Virus record (IMG/VR): IMGVR_UViG_3300042914_000138
Coordinates: 1 to 36,013 of that record
Length of the DNA stretch: 36,013 nt
Direction: 5' to 3' (one strand)
Origin: a virus
Numbering within the stretch: position 1 is the stretch's first letter; every line of letters starts with the position of its first letter. The translations under genes and the position numbers were made by a program. This document shows positions 1-6,371 of this stretch, in pieces. Below the pieces are notes generated by a model. It was not told the DNA's origin. It did no database searches and was given only the letters and a program-made list of their open reading frames with translations.

Positions 1-1
1 A

Positions 2-364
2 ATTTACATAGTTGAAACGGACACAATTACAATCGTAAAGGATTATAACCAAGTCAAGGTTTATTCCGATACTATGCGCATAGATTCTATTGGATACGCA
101 TACATTCAAGACACAATCAGTCAAAATAAGATACAAGGCAGAGGTTTTAGTGCCAATTTTAACCTTCCTACTATAACAATTACCAAATTAATAGAGCCAA
201 AGTCAAAGAACCAGCTTTATTTGGGATTTATAGGCGATTTAAAGCACTCAAACGGACAAATTGGTATTGGCGGTTCAATTGCCCTTAAAACGGCTAAAAA
301 CACCTTATATACGGCAACGGCAACAATGAACGGATATTCTTTTGGATACTATAAAAAGTTTTAA
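2..364 (+). CDS. 5'-truncated hypothetical protein, possibly spanin-like
   Basis: The frame is open from the first bases of the window, so the N-terminus is missing and 120 residues are visible; the internal ATG at 74 is probably not the start. The visible part begins with short alternating Asp/Thr/Val/Ile strands and continues with a beta-rich region (GFSANFNLPTITITK) and a Gly-rich segment. Small Bacteroidetes phage proteins of this look often lie just before holin and lysozyme genes, so an envelope or spanin-like role is a guess from position. No membrane segment or lipobox is visible because the N-terminus lies outside. Confidence 0.6.
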   Translation: MYIVETDTITIVKDYNQVKVYSDTMRIDSIGYAYIQDTISQNKIQGRGFSANFNLPTITITKLIEPKSKNQLYLGFIGDLKHSNGQIGIGGSIALKTAKNTLYTATATMNGYSFGYYKKF

Positions 365-365
365 T

Positions 366-560
366 ATGAAAAAGTTTATTATTTCAATGTTTAGTGATGA
401 AGTTGGTGCTATGAGCCACAAAAGGATTTTAGCTTTTATTGGTGCTATTTGTCTTTATACAACTTTTGTAATTACTAAAAGCGACCATTTAGGCGATTTA
501 GTATTTTATATGAGTATGGCATTCGCAGGTTTAACAACTATTGATAAATTCAGTAAATAA
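366..560 (+). CDS. Putative holin
   Basis: This 64-residue protein starts at ATG 366, one base after the upstream stop codon; the in-frame upstream ATG at 342 would overlap the previous gene and is less likely. It has a short charged N-terminus (MKKFIISMFSDEVGAMSHKR) and two hydrophobic stretches, about residues 23-40 and 47-60, separated by KSDHLGD, and ends in a short polar tail. Size, two membrane segments and position directly before a lysozyme fit a phage holin that opens the inner membrane for the endolysin. The family call is by topology and context only. Confidence 0.6.
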   Translation: MKKFIISMFSDEVGAMSHKRILAFIGAICLYTTFVITKSDHLGDLVFYMSMAFAGLTTIDKFSK

Positions 561-646
561 TGGAAAACAACGAAAAAAGAGCATTTGCAATTGGTTTTGT
601 ATTGTGGGTAATTGGATTAGTTTACTTTATAAATCAAGTAATATGA
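560..646 (+). CDS. 28-residue single-span membrane peptide in the lysis cassette
   Basis: A short frame reads MENNEKRAFAIGFVLWVIGL followed by VYFINQVI. It starts in a TAATG overlap with the holin-like stop and ends in an ATGA overlap with the lysozyme start at 643. It therefore fills exactly the gap between the two genes and is probably translationally coupled to both. It has a charged N-terminus and one hydrophobic helix, about residues 9-26. It could be a second holin, antiholin or lysis regulator. The function is inferred from position only. Confidence 0.55.
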   Translation: MENNEKRAFAIGFVLWVIGLVYFINQVI

Positions 647-1248
647 TAAGTAAATCTGCAATAGACCTTATAATAAAACACGAAGTGGGCGGTCGTGATG
701 TATATACTCGTAGGTATCAAAAACCAATATGGGCTGGTGGGGATAGTGGAATTACTATTGGCATAGGTGCTGATTTAGGCTATATGAAGGAAAAAGAATT
801 TTTAGCCGTATGGAGTCCAAATCTTAATCTTAATTTTATTAACGCATTAAGACCAGTTGTTGGATTAAAAGGTCAACAAGCCAAGTTAATGTTAAGAGGT
901 GAGATTTTAAATGTTAAAGTTCCTTATAATGTAGCATACGAAGTATTTATAAATTATGACATTCCTAAATACTATGCTTTGACAAAGGCTATTTATCCAG
1001 AACTTGACACTTTAAACGAGGAAACAAGAGGTGCGTTGGTTTCAATGATCTATAACAGAGGAAACAAGTTAGATGGCGATAGGCGAAAGGAAATGAGAGC
1101 CATTGTTAATCTTGTGGCAAAAGCGGATTACGAGGGCATAGCTGACCAAATAGAAAGAAGCAAAAGACTCTGGGAAAATGTTGGATTGGATGGCTTGGTC
1201 AAACGCAGAGAAGAAGAAGCAGATTTGATTCTAAATAGTATCGCATAA
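643..1248 (+). CDS. Phage lysozyme (endolysin), GH24/pesticin-like
   Basis: The 201-residue protein starts at ATG 643, overlapping the preceding stop as ATGA; a longer reading from 541 would run through two upstream genes. The N-terminus carries a lysozyme-type catalytic pattern: Glu14 in IIKHEVGG, then GGDSGITIGIGADLGY at 32-47, resembling the Glu...Asp...Thr-Ile-Gly-x-Gly arrangement of T4-type muramidases. The central part SMIYNRGNKL resembles the conserved helix of these enzymes. It should cleave peptidoglycan glycan strands at the end of infection. No signal peptide is seen, so export would depend on the holin. Family assignment is by motif recognition. Confidence 0.8.
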   Translation: MISKSAIDLIIKHEVGGRDVYTRRYQKPIWAGGDSGITIGIGADLGYMKEKEFLAVWSPNLNLNFINALRPVVGLKGQQAKLMLRGEILNVKVPYNVAYEVFINYDIPKYYALTKAIYPELDTLNEETRGALVSMIYNRGNKLDGDRRKEMRAIVNLVAKADYEGIADQIERSKRLWENVGLDGLVKRREEEADLILNSIA

Positions 1249-1259
1249 AACCAAAACCT

Positions 1260-2000
1260 ATGGCAACAACAAAAACAAAACGCAGAAGGCTTTTTTTTGA
1301 CATTGAAACAAGTCCAAACATCGGTTTATTTTGGGAAGCTGGTTATAAGAAAAACATTGACTATTCAAACATAATACAAGAAAGAGCAATTATTTGTATT
1401 TGTTATAAATGGGAAGATGATAAAGAGGTATATGCTTTACAATGGGATGCAAAGCAGAATGATAAAAAAATGCTTGAACAGTTTATTGAGGTTGCAAATG
1501 TAGCTAATGAATTAGTAGGGCATAATGGAGATAAGTTTGATTTAGCTTGGATTAGAACAAGATGCTTATTTCATAAAATAGAAATGTTCCCAAAATACAC
1601 AACAATTGATACATTAAAGGTTGCAAGGCAAAAGTTTAGGTTTAATTCTAACAGGCTTAATTATATAGCTGATTTCTTAGGCATAGGACAAAAGATCAAA
1701 ACAGAATATAGTCTTTGGAAAAATATTCTATTGCATAAAGACAAAGCTGCAATGGAGGCTATGATTAAGTATTGTAAAAAAGATGTGGTTTTATTAGAAA
1801 AGGTATTTAAAATGCTTTCAAATCATATAGAGCCTAAAACTCATTATGGAGTAATATTTGGGGAGGATAGAGGCAGTTGTCCAGAGTGCGGTTCGGATGA
1901 TTTAATTAGAAATAATAAGGTTGTAACGGCTACTGGTTTAACAAGGATACAATTCAAGTGCAAAACTTGTAATAAATTTCATTCAAAGACTGATAAATAA
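1260..2000 (+). CDS. RNase H-fold 3'-5' exonuclease (DnaQ-like, DEDDy) with C-terminal zinc ribbon
   Basis: The 246-residue protein has the three exonuclease motifs in order: Exo I D14-I-E16-T, Exo II G87-H-N-G-D-K-F-D94, and Exo III Y171-C-K-K-D175, the DEDDy type. Four cysteines, C207-x2-C210 and C234-x2-C237, form a C-terminal zinc ribbon. It probably degrades or proofreads nucleic acid with two metal ions. Similar stand-alone predicted 3'-5' exonucleases are common in phages. It sits in the lysis-end operon rather than with the replication genes, which is unusual; a role in host DNA breakdown or recombination is inference. Confidence 0.82.
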   Translation: MATTKTKRRRLFFDIETSPNIGLFWEAGYKKNIDYSNIIQERAIICICYKWEDDKEVYALQWDAKQNDKKMLEQFIEVANVANELVGHNGDKFDLAWIRTRCLFHKIEMFPKYTTIDTLKVARQKFRFNSNRLNYIADFLGIGQKIKTEYSLWKNILLHKDKAAMEAMIKYCKKDVVLLEKVFKMLSNHIEPKTHYGVIFGEDRGSCPECGSDDLIRNNKVVTATGLTRIQFKCKTCNKFHSKTDK

Positions 2001-2002
2001 TT

Positions 2003-2194
2003 ATGAGATACCCTAAAAACTTTGCAAAATTGACACCAATACAACAAGAGCAATGGTTAGTTACTAAACTAATTGAACTGCACAACTTAGAGCAAGAAAT
2101 TAAATTAACATTAGGCAAAATAAGAGGTGGTGAGAAACTTATATTTAAAGAAATAGACAGACCAGATTTAGCTTTAATGAAAGATGAAGATTAA
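2003..2194 (+). CDS. Small hypothetical protein (63 aa)
   Basis: It starts two bases after the exonuclease stop and overlaps the next gene by 11 bases, so it is an operon member. The sequence is mostly helical and charged (LTPIQQEQWLVTKLIELHNLEQEIKLTL in outline) with no membrane segment or recognisable motif. I do not recognise a family. Confidence 0.6.
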   Translation: MRYPKNFAKLTPIQQEQWLVTKLIELHNLEQEIKLTLGKIRGGEKLIFKEIDRPDLALMKDED

Positions 2195-2453
2195 GATCAT
2201 ATATCGCAAACTTGGTAGAGAACAAGCGCACGGCATTGCTGAAAGTGATGGTGTTGTTTATATTGACTCACGGCTAAAAGGCAAAAAGCAGCTTGAAATA
2301 CTATTACACGAGTGCTTACACATACTTAATCCAATGGATGACGAAGATGCAATTATTGAGAAAAGTGTAACTTTATGTAAGGTTCTTTGGCAACAAGGAT
2401 ACCGAATGGTTGATAATTCTAACGATACACCATTACAAGATGGTTCTAAATAG
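2184..2453 (+). CDS. Mini zinc-metallopeptidase-like protein
   Basis: The 89-residue protein contains H42-E-C-L-H46 in the helix LEILLHECLHILNP, a match to the HExxH zinc-binding signature of zincin peptidases. The preceding stretch VVYIDSRLKGKKQ resembles the beta strand and polar loop before the metal helix in short phage metallopeptidase-like proteins. A third zinc ligand may come from the acidic stretch after the helix (MDDEDAIIE). It overlaps the upstream gene by 11 bases and is the last gene before two terminators. The substrate is unknown. Confidence 0.65.
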   Translation: MKIKIIYRKLGREQAHGIAESDGVVYIDSRLKGKKQLEILLHECLHILNPMDDEDAIIEKSVTLCKVLWQQGYRMVDNSNDTPLQDGSK

Positions 2454-2469
2454 TTGTTCGTTCATAGTT

Positions 2470-2497
2470 CCTCACCCCTAAAAAGGTGGGGTTTTTT
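2470..2497 (+). terminator. Intrinsic terminator 1
   Basis: A 7-bp stem (2470-2476 with 2485-2491, one U-G wobble) closes an 8-base loop and is followed by six T at 2492-2497. It lies 17 bases after the stop of the last late-operon gene. Confidence 0.8.
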
Positions 2498-2536
2498 ATA
2501 TATCTTTGGCTTTCATATTGGAGAACTTAGGTTTAG

Positions 2537-2567
2537 ACCCCGATTTATTCTTATTTCGGGGTTTTTT
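2537..2567 (+). terminator. Intrinsic terminator 2
   Basis: A perfect 7-bp stem (ACCCCGA 2537-2543 with TCGGGGT 2556-2562) has a 12-base loop and a T-run through 2567. With the preceding hairpin it forms a tandem terminator insulating the late operon from the early region. The rest of 2454-2848 holds no supported gene. Confidence 0.8.
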
Positions 2568-2751
2568 ATGCCTAAAATCTGCATGAAATTTTCTAATAAT
2601 TCATGCAATATGTGTCATAAAACGCACTTTTTGGTACATATTTATCCCTTACAAGTCAAATTGAACCATTTATCCTTATTATTTGCCGTTGATAGTTTTT
2701 TTATGCTAAAAGTATAATATTATAAATAATTTATATACTATAACTTGCTGG

Positions 2752-2769
2752 TTTACAATATATTGTAAA
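2752..2769. promoter_or_regulatory. 18-bp perfect palindrome, candidate operator
   Basis: TTTACAATA followed directly by TATTGTAAA is a perfect inverted repeat without a spacer. It lies about 48 bases upstream of the -7 box at 2818 in the AT-rich gap before the early operon. The position and symmetry suit a dimeric repressor or activator site. No regulator is identified; the ribbon-helix-helix-like protein at 3493 is one candidate. Confidence 0.4.
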
Positions 2770-2817
2770 ATAATTAAAAAAAACATTAAAAAAGAACAAA
2801 GTTATAAGTTTATTAAC

Positions 2818-2825
2818 TATATTTG
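2818..2825 (+). promoter_or_regulatory. Bacteroidetes-type -7 box of the early promoter
   Basis: TATATTTG matches TAnnTTTG and lies 23 bases before the ATG at 2849. No good TTG/TTTG -33 box is seen at the expected distance, so it may need an activator. It follows the tandem terminators and heads the early gene cluster. Confidence 0.5.
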
Positions 2826-2848
2826 TAAAACAAACCAAAACAAACAAT

Positions 2849-3187
2849 ATGAAAACAACAACACAAAAAGTCAAAGAAATTAGAAACGAATTAAAAAACG
2901 TTTTACCAGCTTACAAGTTTTCAGTTACCAAAAGACATTATAACGGAGTTAGTATTGTAATACTGTCCGGTCCAGAAAAATTAACTGAAAATAAATATGA
3001 GCAAGTAAATGTTTATTACATTGAAGAACAGCAAGAAGGAGTTAAAAAGAATGTATTAAATATTATTAATACAATAGCAAATAAAGGAGTTACATACAGA
3101 GAAACAGGCGATTATGGAATGCAGCCTGATTTTTATGTAAATATTAAAATTGGAGATTATGGAAAAGAATATATTCATAATCAATAA
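2849..3187 (+). CDS. LPD29-like protein, first gene of the early region
   Basis: The 112-residue protein begins MKTTTQKVKEIRNELKNVLP and continues YKFSVTKRHYNGVSIVILSG. This pattern, a helix then a K/R-x-FSV strand and a strand ending in a gly-containing turn, resembles the LPD29 domain of polyvalent phage and mobile-element proteins. Stand-alone versions occur in Bacteroidetes mobile elements. It is the first gene after the early promoter candidate, with the A-rich start context used by other early genes here. Its function is unknown; anti-defence or DNA-associated roles are speculation. Confidence 0.65.
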   Translation: MKTTTQKVKEIRNELKNVLPAYKFSVTKRHYNGVSIVILSGPEKLTENKYEQVNVYYIEEQQEGVKKNVLNIINTIANKGVTYRETGDYGMQPDFYVNIKIGDYGKEYIHNQ

Positions 3188-3240
3188 TTTATATAGGTTC
3201 CGCTATTCAACGCACAATTTTTAAACCAAAAACAACCAAT

Positions 3241-3369
3241 ATGAACAGACTAAAAACTCCACAAGAAAAAGCAAACGAACGCTACAAAGCTGAAAGCATC
3301 AAACCACTTTACGCATTTATCATTGTATGCGTGGCATTTTTAATTACCGCAATCCTTCAAAACATTTAA
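3241..3369 (+). CDS. Small single-span membrane protein (42 aa)
   Basis: ATG 3241 follows the A/C-rich leader ending ACAACCAAT, nearly identical to the leaders at 2849 and 4393. The protein has a charged N-terminal half (MNRLKTPQEKANERYKAESI) and a hydrophobic C-terminal helix, about residues 24-40 (LYAFIIVCVAFLITAIL). It is probably an inner-membrane protein made early in infection. No family is recognised. Confidence 0.55.
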   Translation: MNRLKTPQEKANERYKAESIKPLYAFIIVCVAFLITAILQNI

Positions 3370-3371
3370 CT

Positions 3372-3539
3372 ATGAACGCAATTGAAACACTTATTTACAC
3401 ATTAGAAACTCAATTAAAGACAATGCCAAGTGGCTATGTAAAAGAAACAGTAACCGCCTGTAAGGAATTAGCCGAAGGCATAAAAGAAATCTATGAAAAC
3501 CCTAATAACAACATTAGTAACGAACCAAATCAAGACTAA
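3372..3539 (+). CDS. Small hypothetical protein (55 aa)
   Basis: It starts at ATG 3372, two bases after the preceding stop; an upstream in-frame extension would overlap the membrane protein gene. The protein is mostly helical (MNAIETLIYTLETQLKTMPS) with an Asn-rich C-terminus, and overlaps the next gene by 47 bases. No family is recognised. Confidence 0.5.
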   Translation: MNAIETLIYTLETQLKTMPSGYVKETVTACKELAEGIKEIYENPNNNISNEPNQD

Positions 3540-3711
3540 CCTACAAACCGAAGCTGACTCTAAAGGCATAACATTAAGTAAGTTGGTTTATAAAATCCTA
3601 AAACAATATGAGCAAACTAATCTATCAAGAGAAACAACTAAAGTTGCACAAAAGAGCAACAATCCTACTGGAACTGCTAAAACAAGCACAGGGAAGGCAA
3701 AATCTATTTGA
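3493..3711 (+). CDS. Ribbon-helix-helix-like small DNA-binding protein
   Basis: Residues about 8-40 (NQIKTNLQTEADSKGITLSK, then LVYKILKQYEQ) follow the pattern of ribbon-helix-helix repressors: a polar strand, helix A ending in Gly, then a Ser/Thr-capped helix B. The C-terminal third is Thr/Lys-rich and probably disordered. It overlaps both neighbours (47 and 104 bases). It could regulate the early promoter, for example at the palindrome 2752-2769, but this is inference. Confidence 0.5.
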   Translation: MKTLITTLVTNQIKTNLQTEADSKGITLSKLVYKILKQYEQTNLSRETTKVAQKSNNPTGTAKTSTGKAKSI

Positions 3712-3904
3712 GGCTGACCTTGCTGAATGGAGGCGAGGTTTGGATGATACAAGGACAATGATTAGCGAGGAAGATTTACTAATCAAGATTGCAAGGATGA
3801 ATGACATCCAGCGCAGAATCCTTAAAAGCTACCATTACTTGATTTTGGACCTTTATACACTAACAGAGGACTTTATGTTACCAATAAACCTTTTACATTT
3901 CTAA
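3608..3904 (+). CDS. Hypothetical helical protein (98 aa)
   Basis: A charged, helix-rich protein (LLELLKQAQGRQNLFEADLA, then EWRRGLDDTRTMISEEDLL) with no recognised domain. It overlaps the upstream gene by 104 bases and its stop overlaps the next start as TAATG. The long overlap is unusual but both frames look protein-like. Confidence 0.55.
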   Translation: MSKLIYQEKQLKLHKRATILLELLKQAQGRQNLFEADLAEWRRGLDDTRTMISEEDLLIKIARMNDIQRRILKSYHYLILDLYTLTEDFMLPINLLHF

Positions 3905-4341
3905 TGAGAGAAGTACACAAAACATATATGGCAGAACTTGAAATAGAGATTTTGCGAGATAAGAACAAAAAACTAAAGCAAGAGATAAATCAATTAAAGG
4001 ATTTATTAGACAAACATTTAAACATAAAAACAACAAGAATGGACAAAGAACAACAAAAAGAGTATGCTATTGAAATAGCCGAAAAAGTGTGTAATTACTA
4101 TCAAATTAAATATGGACAAATGATGTCCAAATATAGAGGCGAGGAGGTTACTTTAGCAAGGCAAATGACTATGTATTTTACTAAAGAAAAGACCGAGTTA
4201 AATGGAGAGGAAATAGCACAAATCTTCAATAGGGATAGGACAACAGTTTTGCACTCAATCCAAAAGATTAGGGGTCAATTGTCAAACAAGTTTGATGATA
4301 CCATAAAAAAGGATGTTTTCAACTTAAATGTGCTTATTTAA
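3904..4341 (+). CDS. DnaA domain IV-like origin-binding protein
   Basis: The 145-residue protein has an N-terminal coiled coil (residues about 9-40, LEIEILRDKNKKLKQEINQL) and a C-terminal domain like the DNA-binding domain IV of DnaA. The latter includes IAEKVCNYYQIKYGQMMSK, LARQMTMYFTKEKTELNGEE and the signature-like R110-D-R-T-T-V-L-H117-SIQKI, compared with the DnaA pattern DHSTV-x-HA-xxKI. There is no AAA+ ATPase domain. It may bind a phage origin or DnaA boxes directly, or compete with host DnaA; the coiled coil would allow dimerisation. It lies one gene before the Bet recombinase. Confidence 0.7.
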   Translation: MREVHKTYMAELEIEILRDKNKKLKQEINQLKDLLDKHLNIKTTRMDKEQQKEYAIEIAEKVCNYYQIKYGQMMSKYRGEEVTLARQMTMYFTKEKTELNGEEIAQIFNRDRTTVLHSIQKIRGQLSNKFDDTIKKDVFNLNVLI

Positions 4342-4392
4342 TTTGGTTATTAACACCAAAGTAGTTAATTTTAAACTCTAAAACCAACCAAT

Positions 4393-5109
4393 ATGAACGA
4401 GCAACAACTGGCTAAAAAGCCACAACTTTCGTACACGAAAGATCAAGTAGAGTTAGTAAAATCGCAGATTGCTCCAGAGGCAACAGTTGATGAACTAAAG
4501 CTATTTCTTTATCAAGCACAAAGGACAGGACTTGATGCATTATCAAGGCAGATTTATTGCATCCACAGGAACGTAAAAACGCAAAACGGATGGTCTAAAA
4601 AAATGACCATTCAAACAAGCATTGATGGATTCCGAGTAATCGCTGAACGTAGCGGAAACTATGGTGGACAAAGTGAACCTGTATTTGTAGAACAAGATGG
4701 TAAATTAATTTCTTGTAAGGTATCAGTATTTAGATTTCACGGCGATTTAAGGTATGAAGCAGCCGTTGGAGTAGCTTATTGGGATGAATACTGCCAACGA
4801 ACGAACGAAGGCAAACCAATGGGATTATGGGCTAAGATGCCACATACAATGCTTAGTAAAGTTGCAGAGGCATTAGCTTTAAGAAAGGCTTACCCACAAG
4901 ATTTAAGCGGACTTTATACAGGTGATGAAATGGCGCAAAGTGATGAAAAACCAGCCTATATTAAAACGCACGATAATCTTGATGACTTGGAGTTAGCTAT
5001 TGATTTATGCATTAGCACAAACGAATTGGCTGAACTTTACACATTGAATCAAGAATTAGCCGACAAAGAAGTAACTAAATTATTTACCAAGAAAAAACAA
5101 ACTTTATGA
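4393..5109 (+). CDS. bet: Single-strand annealing recombinase, Bet/RecT superfamily
   Basis: The 238-residue protein matches phage Bet (Red-beta) family annealases: FLYQAQRTGLDALSRQIYCI near residue 37, MTIQTSIDGFRVIAERSGNY near 72, then GLWAKMPHTMLSKVAEALAL and RKAYPQDLSGLYTGDEM. It would coat single-stranded DNA and anneal complementary strands during phage recombination and replication. The start has the early-gene leader ending CCAACCAAT before ATG. The stop overlaps the next gene as ATGA. No YqaJ- or lambda Exo-type nuclease is next to it. Confidence 0.9.
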   Translation: MNEQQLAKKPQLSYTKDQVELVKSQIAPEATVDELKLFLYQAQRTGLDALSRQIYCIHRNVKTQNGWSKKMTIQTSIDGFRVIAERSGNYGGQSEPVFVEQDGKLISCKVSVFRFHGDLRYEAAVGVAYWDEYCQRTNEGKPMGLWAKMPHTMLSKVAEALALRKAYPQDLSGLYTGDEMAQSDEKPAYIKTHDNLDDLELAIDLCISTNELAELYTLNQELADKEVTKLFTKKKQTL

Positions 5110-5351
5110 CACCATTAACAAGATTATGGGATTTAAGAGAAGCAGTTAAGTTCTGGAATTACAAAGTAGATACAAGCTATCCTCAAAACGCAAGTGAAAT
5201 GATTCATCAATTAAATTTAGCTAAGTATAAACTTAAACTACATAAACAAAAATATTTCCCAGAGTTATTAGAGCAACCTAAAAGGGATTACGTTCCTTAT
5301 AAAATGTTAGCTGATAAATTTGAAGTATTTGAAAACTATTTAAACGATTAA
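5106..5351 (+). CDS. Hypothetical protein (81 aa), coupled to bet
   Basis: It starts in an ATGA overlap with the recombinase stop, so it is probably translationally coupled. It is rich in Trp, Tyr, Lys and Leu (LTRLWDLREAVKFWNYKVDT) with no recognised motif. Position suggests an accessory role in recombination, without direct evidence. Confidence 0.6.
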   Translation: MTPLTRLWDLREAVKFWNYKVDTSYPQNASEMIHQLNLAKYKLKLHKQKYFPELLEQPKRDYVPYKMLADKFEVFENYLND

Positions 5352-5353
5352 TT

Positions 5354-5521
5354 ATGCCATATTCAACTTGCTGCGGAGCATATACCGATATGGATGAAAT
5401 TGGAATTTGTCCAGATTGTTTAGAACATTGCGACTGGGAAGAAGAAGAAGATGAGGAGGAGTTAGAACAGGATAGACAAAACGAAATAGCATTAGAACAA
5501 GAACAATTAAATAAACATTAA
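5354..5521 (+). CDS. Small Cys-rich, acidic-tailed protein (55 aa)
   Basis: ATG 5354 follows two bases after the previous stop. The N-terminal half has five cysteines (MPYSTCCGAYTDMDEIGICP then DCLEHC), suggesting a small zinc-binding knuckle. It is followed by a run of Glu/Asp (EEEEDEEELEQ) and a Gln/Glu-rich helix. Such small treble-clef-like proteins are frequent in Bacteroidetes phage early regions. The function is unknown. Confidence 0.55.
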   Translation: MPYSTCCGAYTDMDEIGICPDCLEHCDWEEEEDEEELEQDRQNEIALEQEQLNKH

Positions 5522-5531
5522 ACTAAAAACA

Positions 5532-5804
5532 ATGATTGTACTAAACATTTGCAAACAAGAAATTAACTGGAAAGAAGCTAAAAACGGCAAACACTACGCA
5601 AACGTAGCTACCGACTTTTTAAAGCAACCAGATGACAAAGGAAACACTCACACAGTATGGAATAACCAAACAATTGAGGAACGAGCAGAAAAAGCTAAGA
5701 AAAACTACTGTGGCAGAGGTAAGCAAGTTTCTTATAACGCACCAACAGGTAAAAAGGAATTTGCCGTAAACAAACAAGAAAGCGAAGATGATTTACCATT
5801 CTAA
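5532..5804 (+). CDS. Small protein with SSB-type C-terminal tail
   Basis: The 90-residue protein ends in S-E-D86-D87-L88-P89-F90, the acidic tip by which bacterial SSB recruits partners such as RecO, RecQ, PriA and exonuclease I. The body (INWKEAKNGKHYANVATDFL, then NNQTIEERAEKAKKNYCGRG) is much shorter than a canonical SSB OB fold, and I do not see a clear SSB domain. It may be a reduced SSB, or a protein that mimics the SSB tip to recruit or sequester host repair proteins. It lies just downstream of the bet group. Confidence 0.6.
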   Translation: MIVLNICKQEINWKEAKNGKHYANVATDFLKQPDDKGNTHTVWNNQTIEERAEKAKKNYCGRGKQVSYNAPTGKKEFAVNKQESEDDLPF

Positions 5805-5856
5805 AACAACCCCTCGTTGGGCGATAACGTTAAGCGCAAATTTAAAACCTACAACT

Positions 5857-6360
5857 ATGAGCCAAAACCAACAAATCGCAAACTACCTAAATTATAGCAT
5901 AAGTAAAGATGGTAATGTTATAAATAACAAATTTAAACGAAAATTAAAACCATTTTTAGATGCTTATGGATATTACCAAGTTTGTTTATGTAATAAAGGT
6001 CAAATTAAAAAGTTTCGTGTAAATAGGTTAGTAGCTGAAGCATTTATACCAAATACAAATAATTATAAACAAGTAAATCATATAAACGGAATTAAAACAG
6101 ATAATAGGATAGAAAATCTTGAATGGGTAACTCCAAGTCAAAATATGTTACACGCTTATAAAATTGGCTTAAAAAAAGTTACTAATAAAAATATCAAAGC
6201 ATCAAGATTAGCTAATTCAAAAGTTGTTTTAGATACTAAAACAGGTATATTTTATGATAGTGCTAAAGAAGCAGCAACTTTACTTGGATTAAATAAACAA
6301 ACACTTTATTGTTATTTGTTAGGATATAATACTAATAAAACATCTTTAATTTACGCATAA
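5857..6360 (+). CDS. HNH homing endonuclease (NUMOD4/HNH_3/NUMOD1-like)
   Basis: I chose ATG 5857 (167 aa); the longer in-frame reading from 5788 would overlap the upstream gene. Domains in order: a NUMOD4-like N-terminal part (ISKDGNVINNKFKRKLKPFL, GYYQVCLC), the HNH core (QVNHINGIKTDNRIENLEWV), and a NUMOD1-like helix-turn-helix (FYDSAKEAATLLGLNKQTLY). Such free-standing endonucleases cut a specific site and spread by repair. Its first twelve residues match those of the next protein in ten positions, suggesting a captured 5' end. It shares its architecture with the endonuclease at 24928. Confidence 0.87.
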   Translation: MSQNQQIANYLNYSISKDGNVINNKFKRKLKPFLDAYGYYQVCLCNKGQIKKFRVNRLVAEAFIPNTNNYKQVNHINGIKTDNRIENLEWVTPSQNMLHAYKIGLKKVTNKNIKASRLANSKVVLDTKTGIFYDSAKEAATLLGLNKQTLYCYLLGYNTNKTSLIYA

Positions 6361-6371
6361 AAACAATTAAT

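Noticed and set aside
541-642. Upstream extension of the lysozyme
   Set aside because: It would read through the holin-like stop region and the 28-residue membrane peptide; the ATGA-coupled ATG at 643 gives a normal lysozyme N-terminus.
2454-2717. 87-codon open frame on the plus strand
   Set aside because: It runs through two intrinsic terminators and has no plausible start; its protein is an artefact of AT-rich non-coding DNA.
5788-5856. Upstream extension of the HNH endonuclease
   Set aside because: It overlaps the SSB-tail gene and its peptide is not family-like; ATG 5857 gives the peptide shared with the HTH_39 protein.
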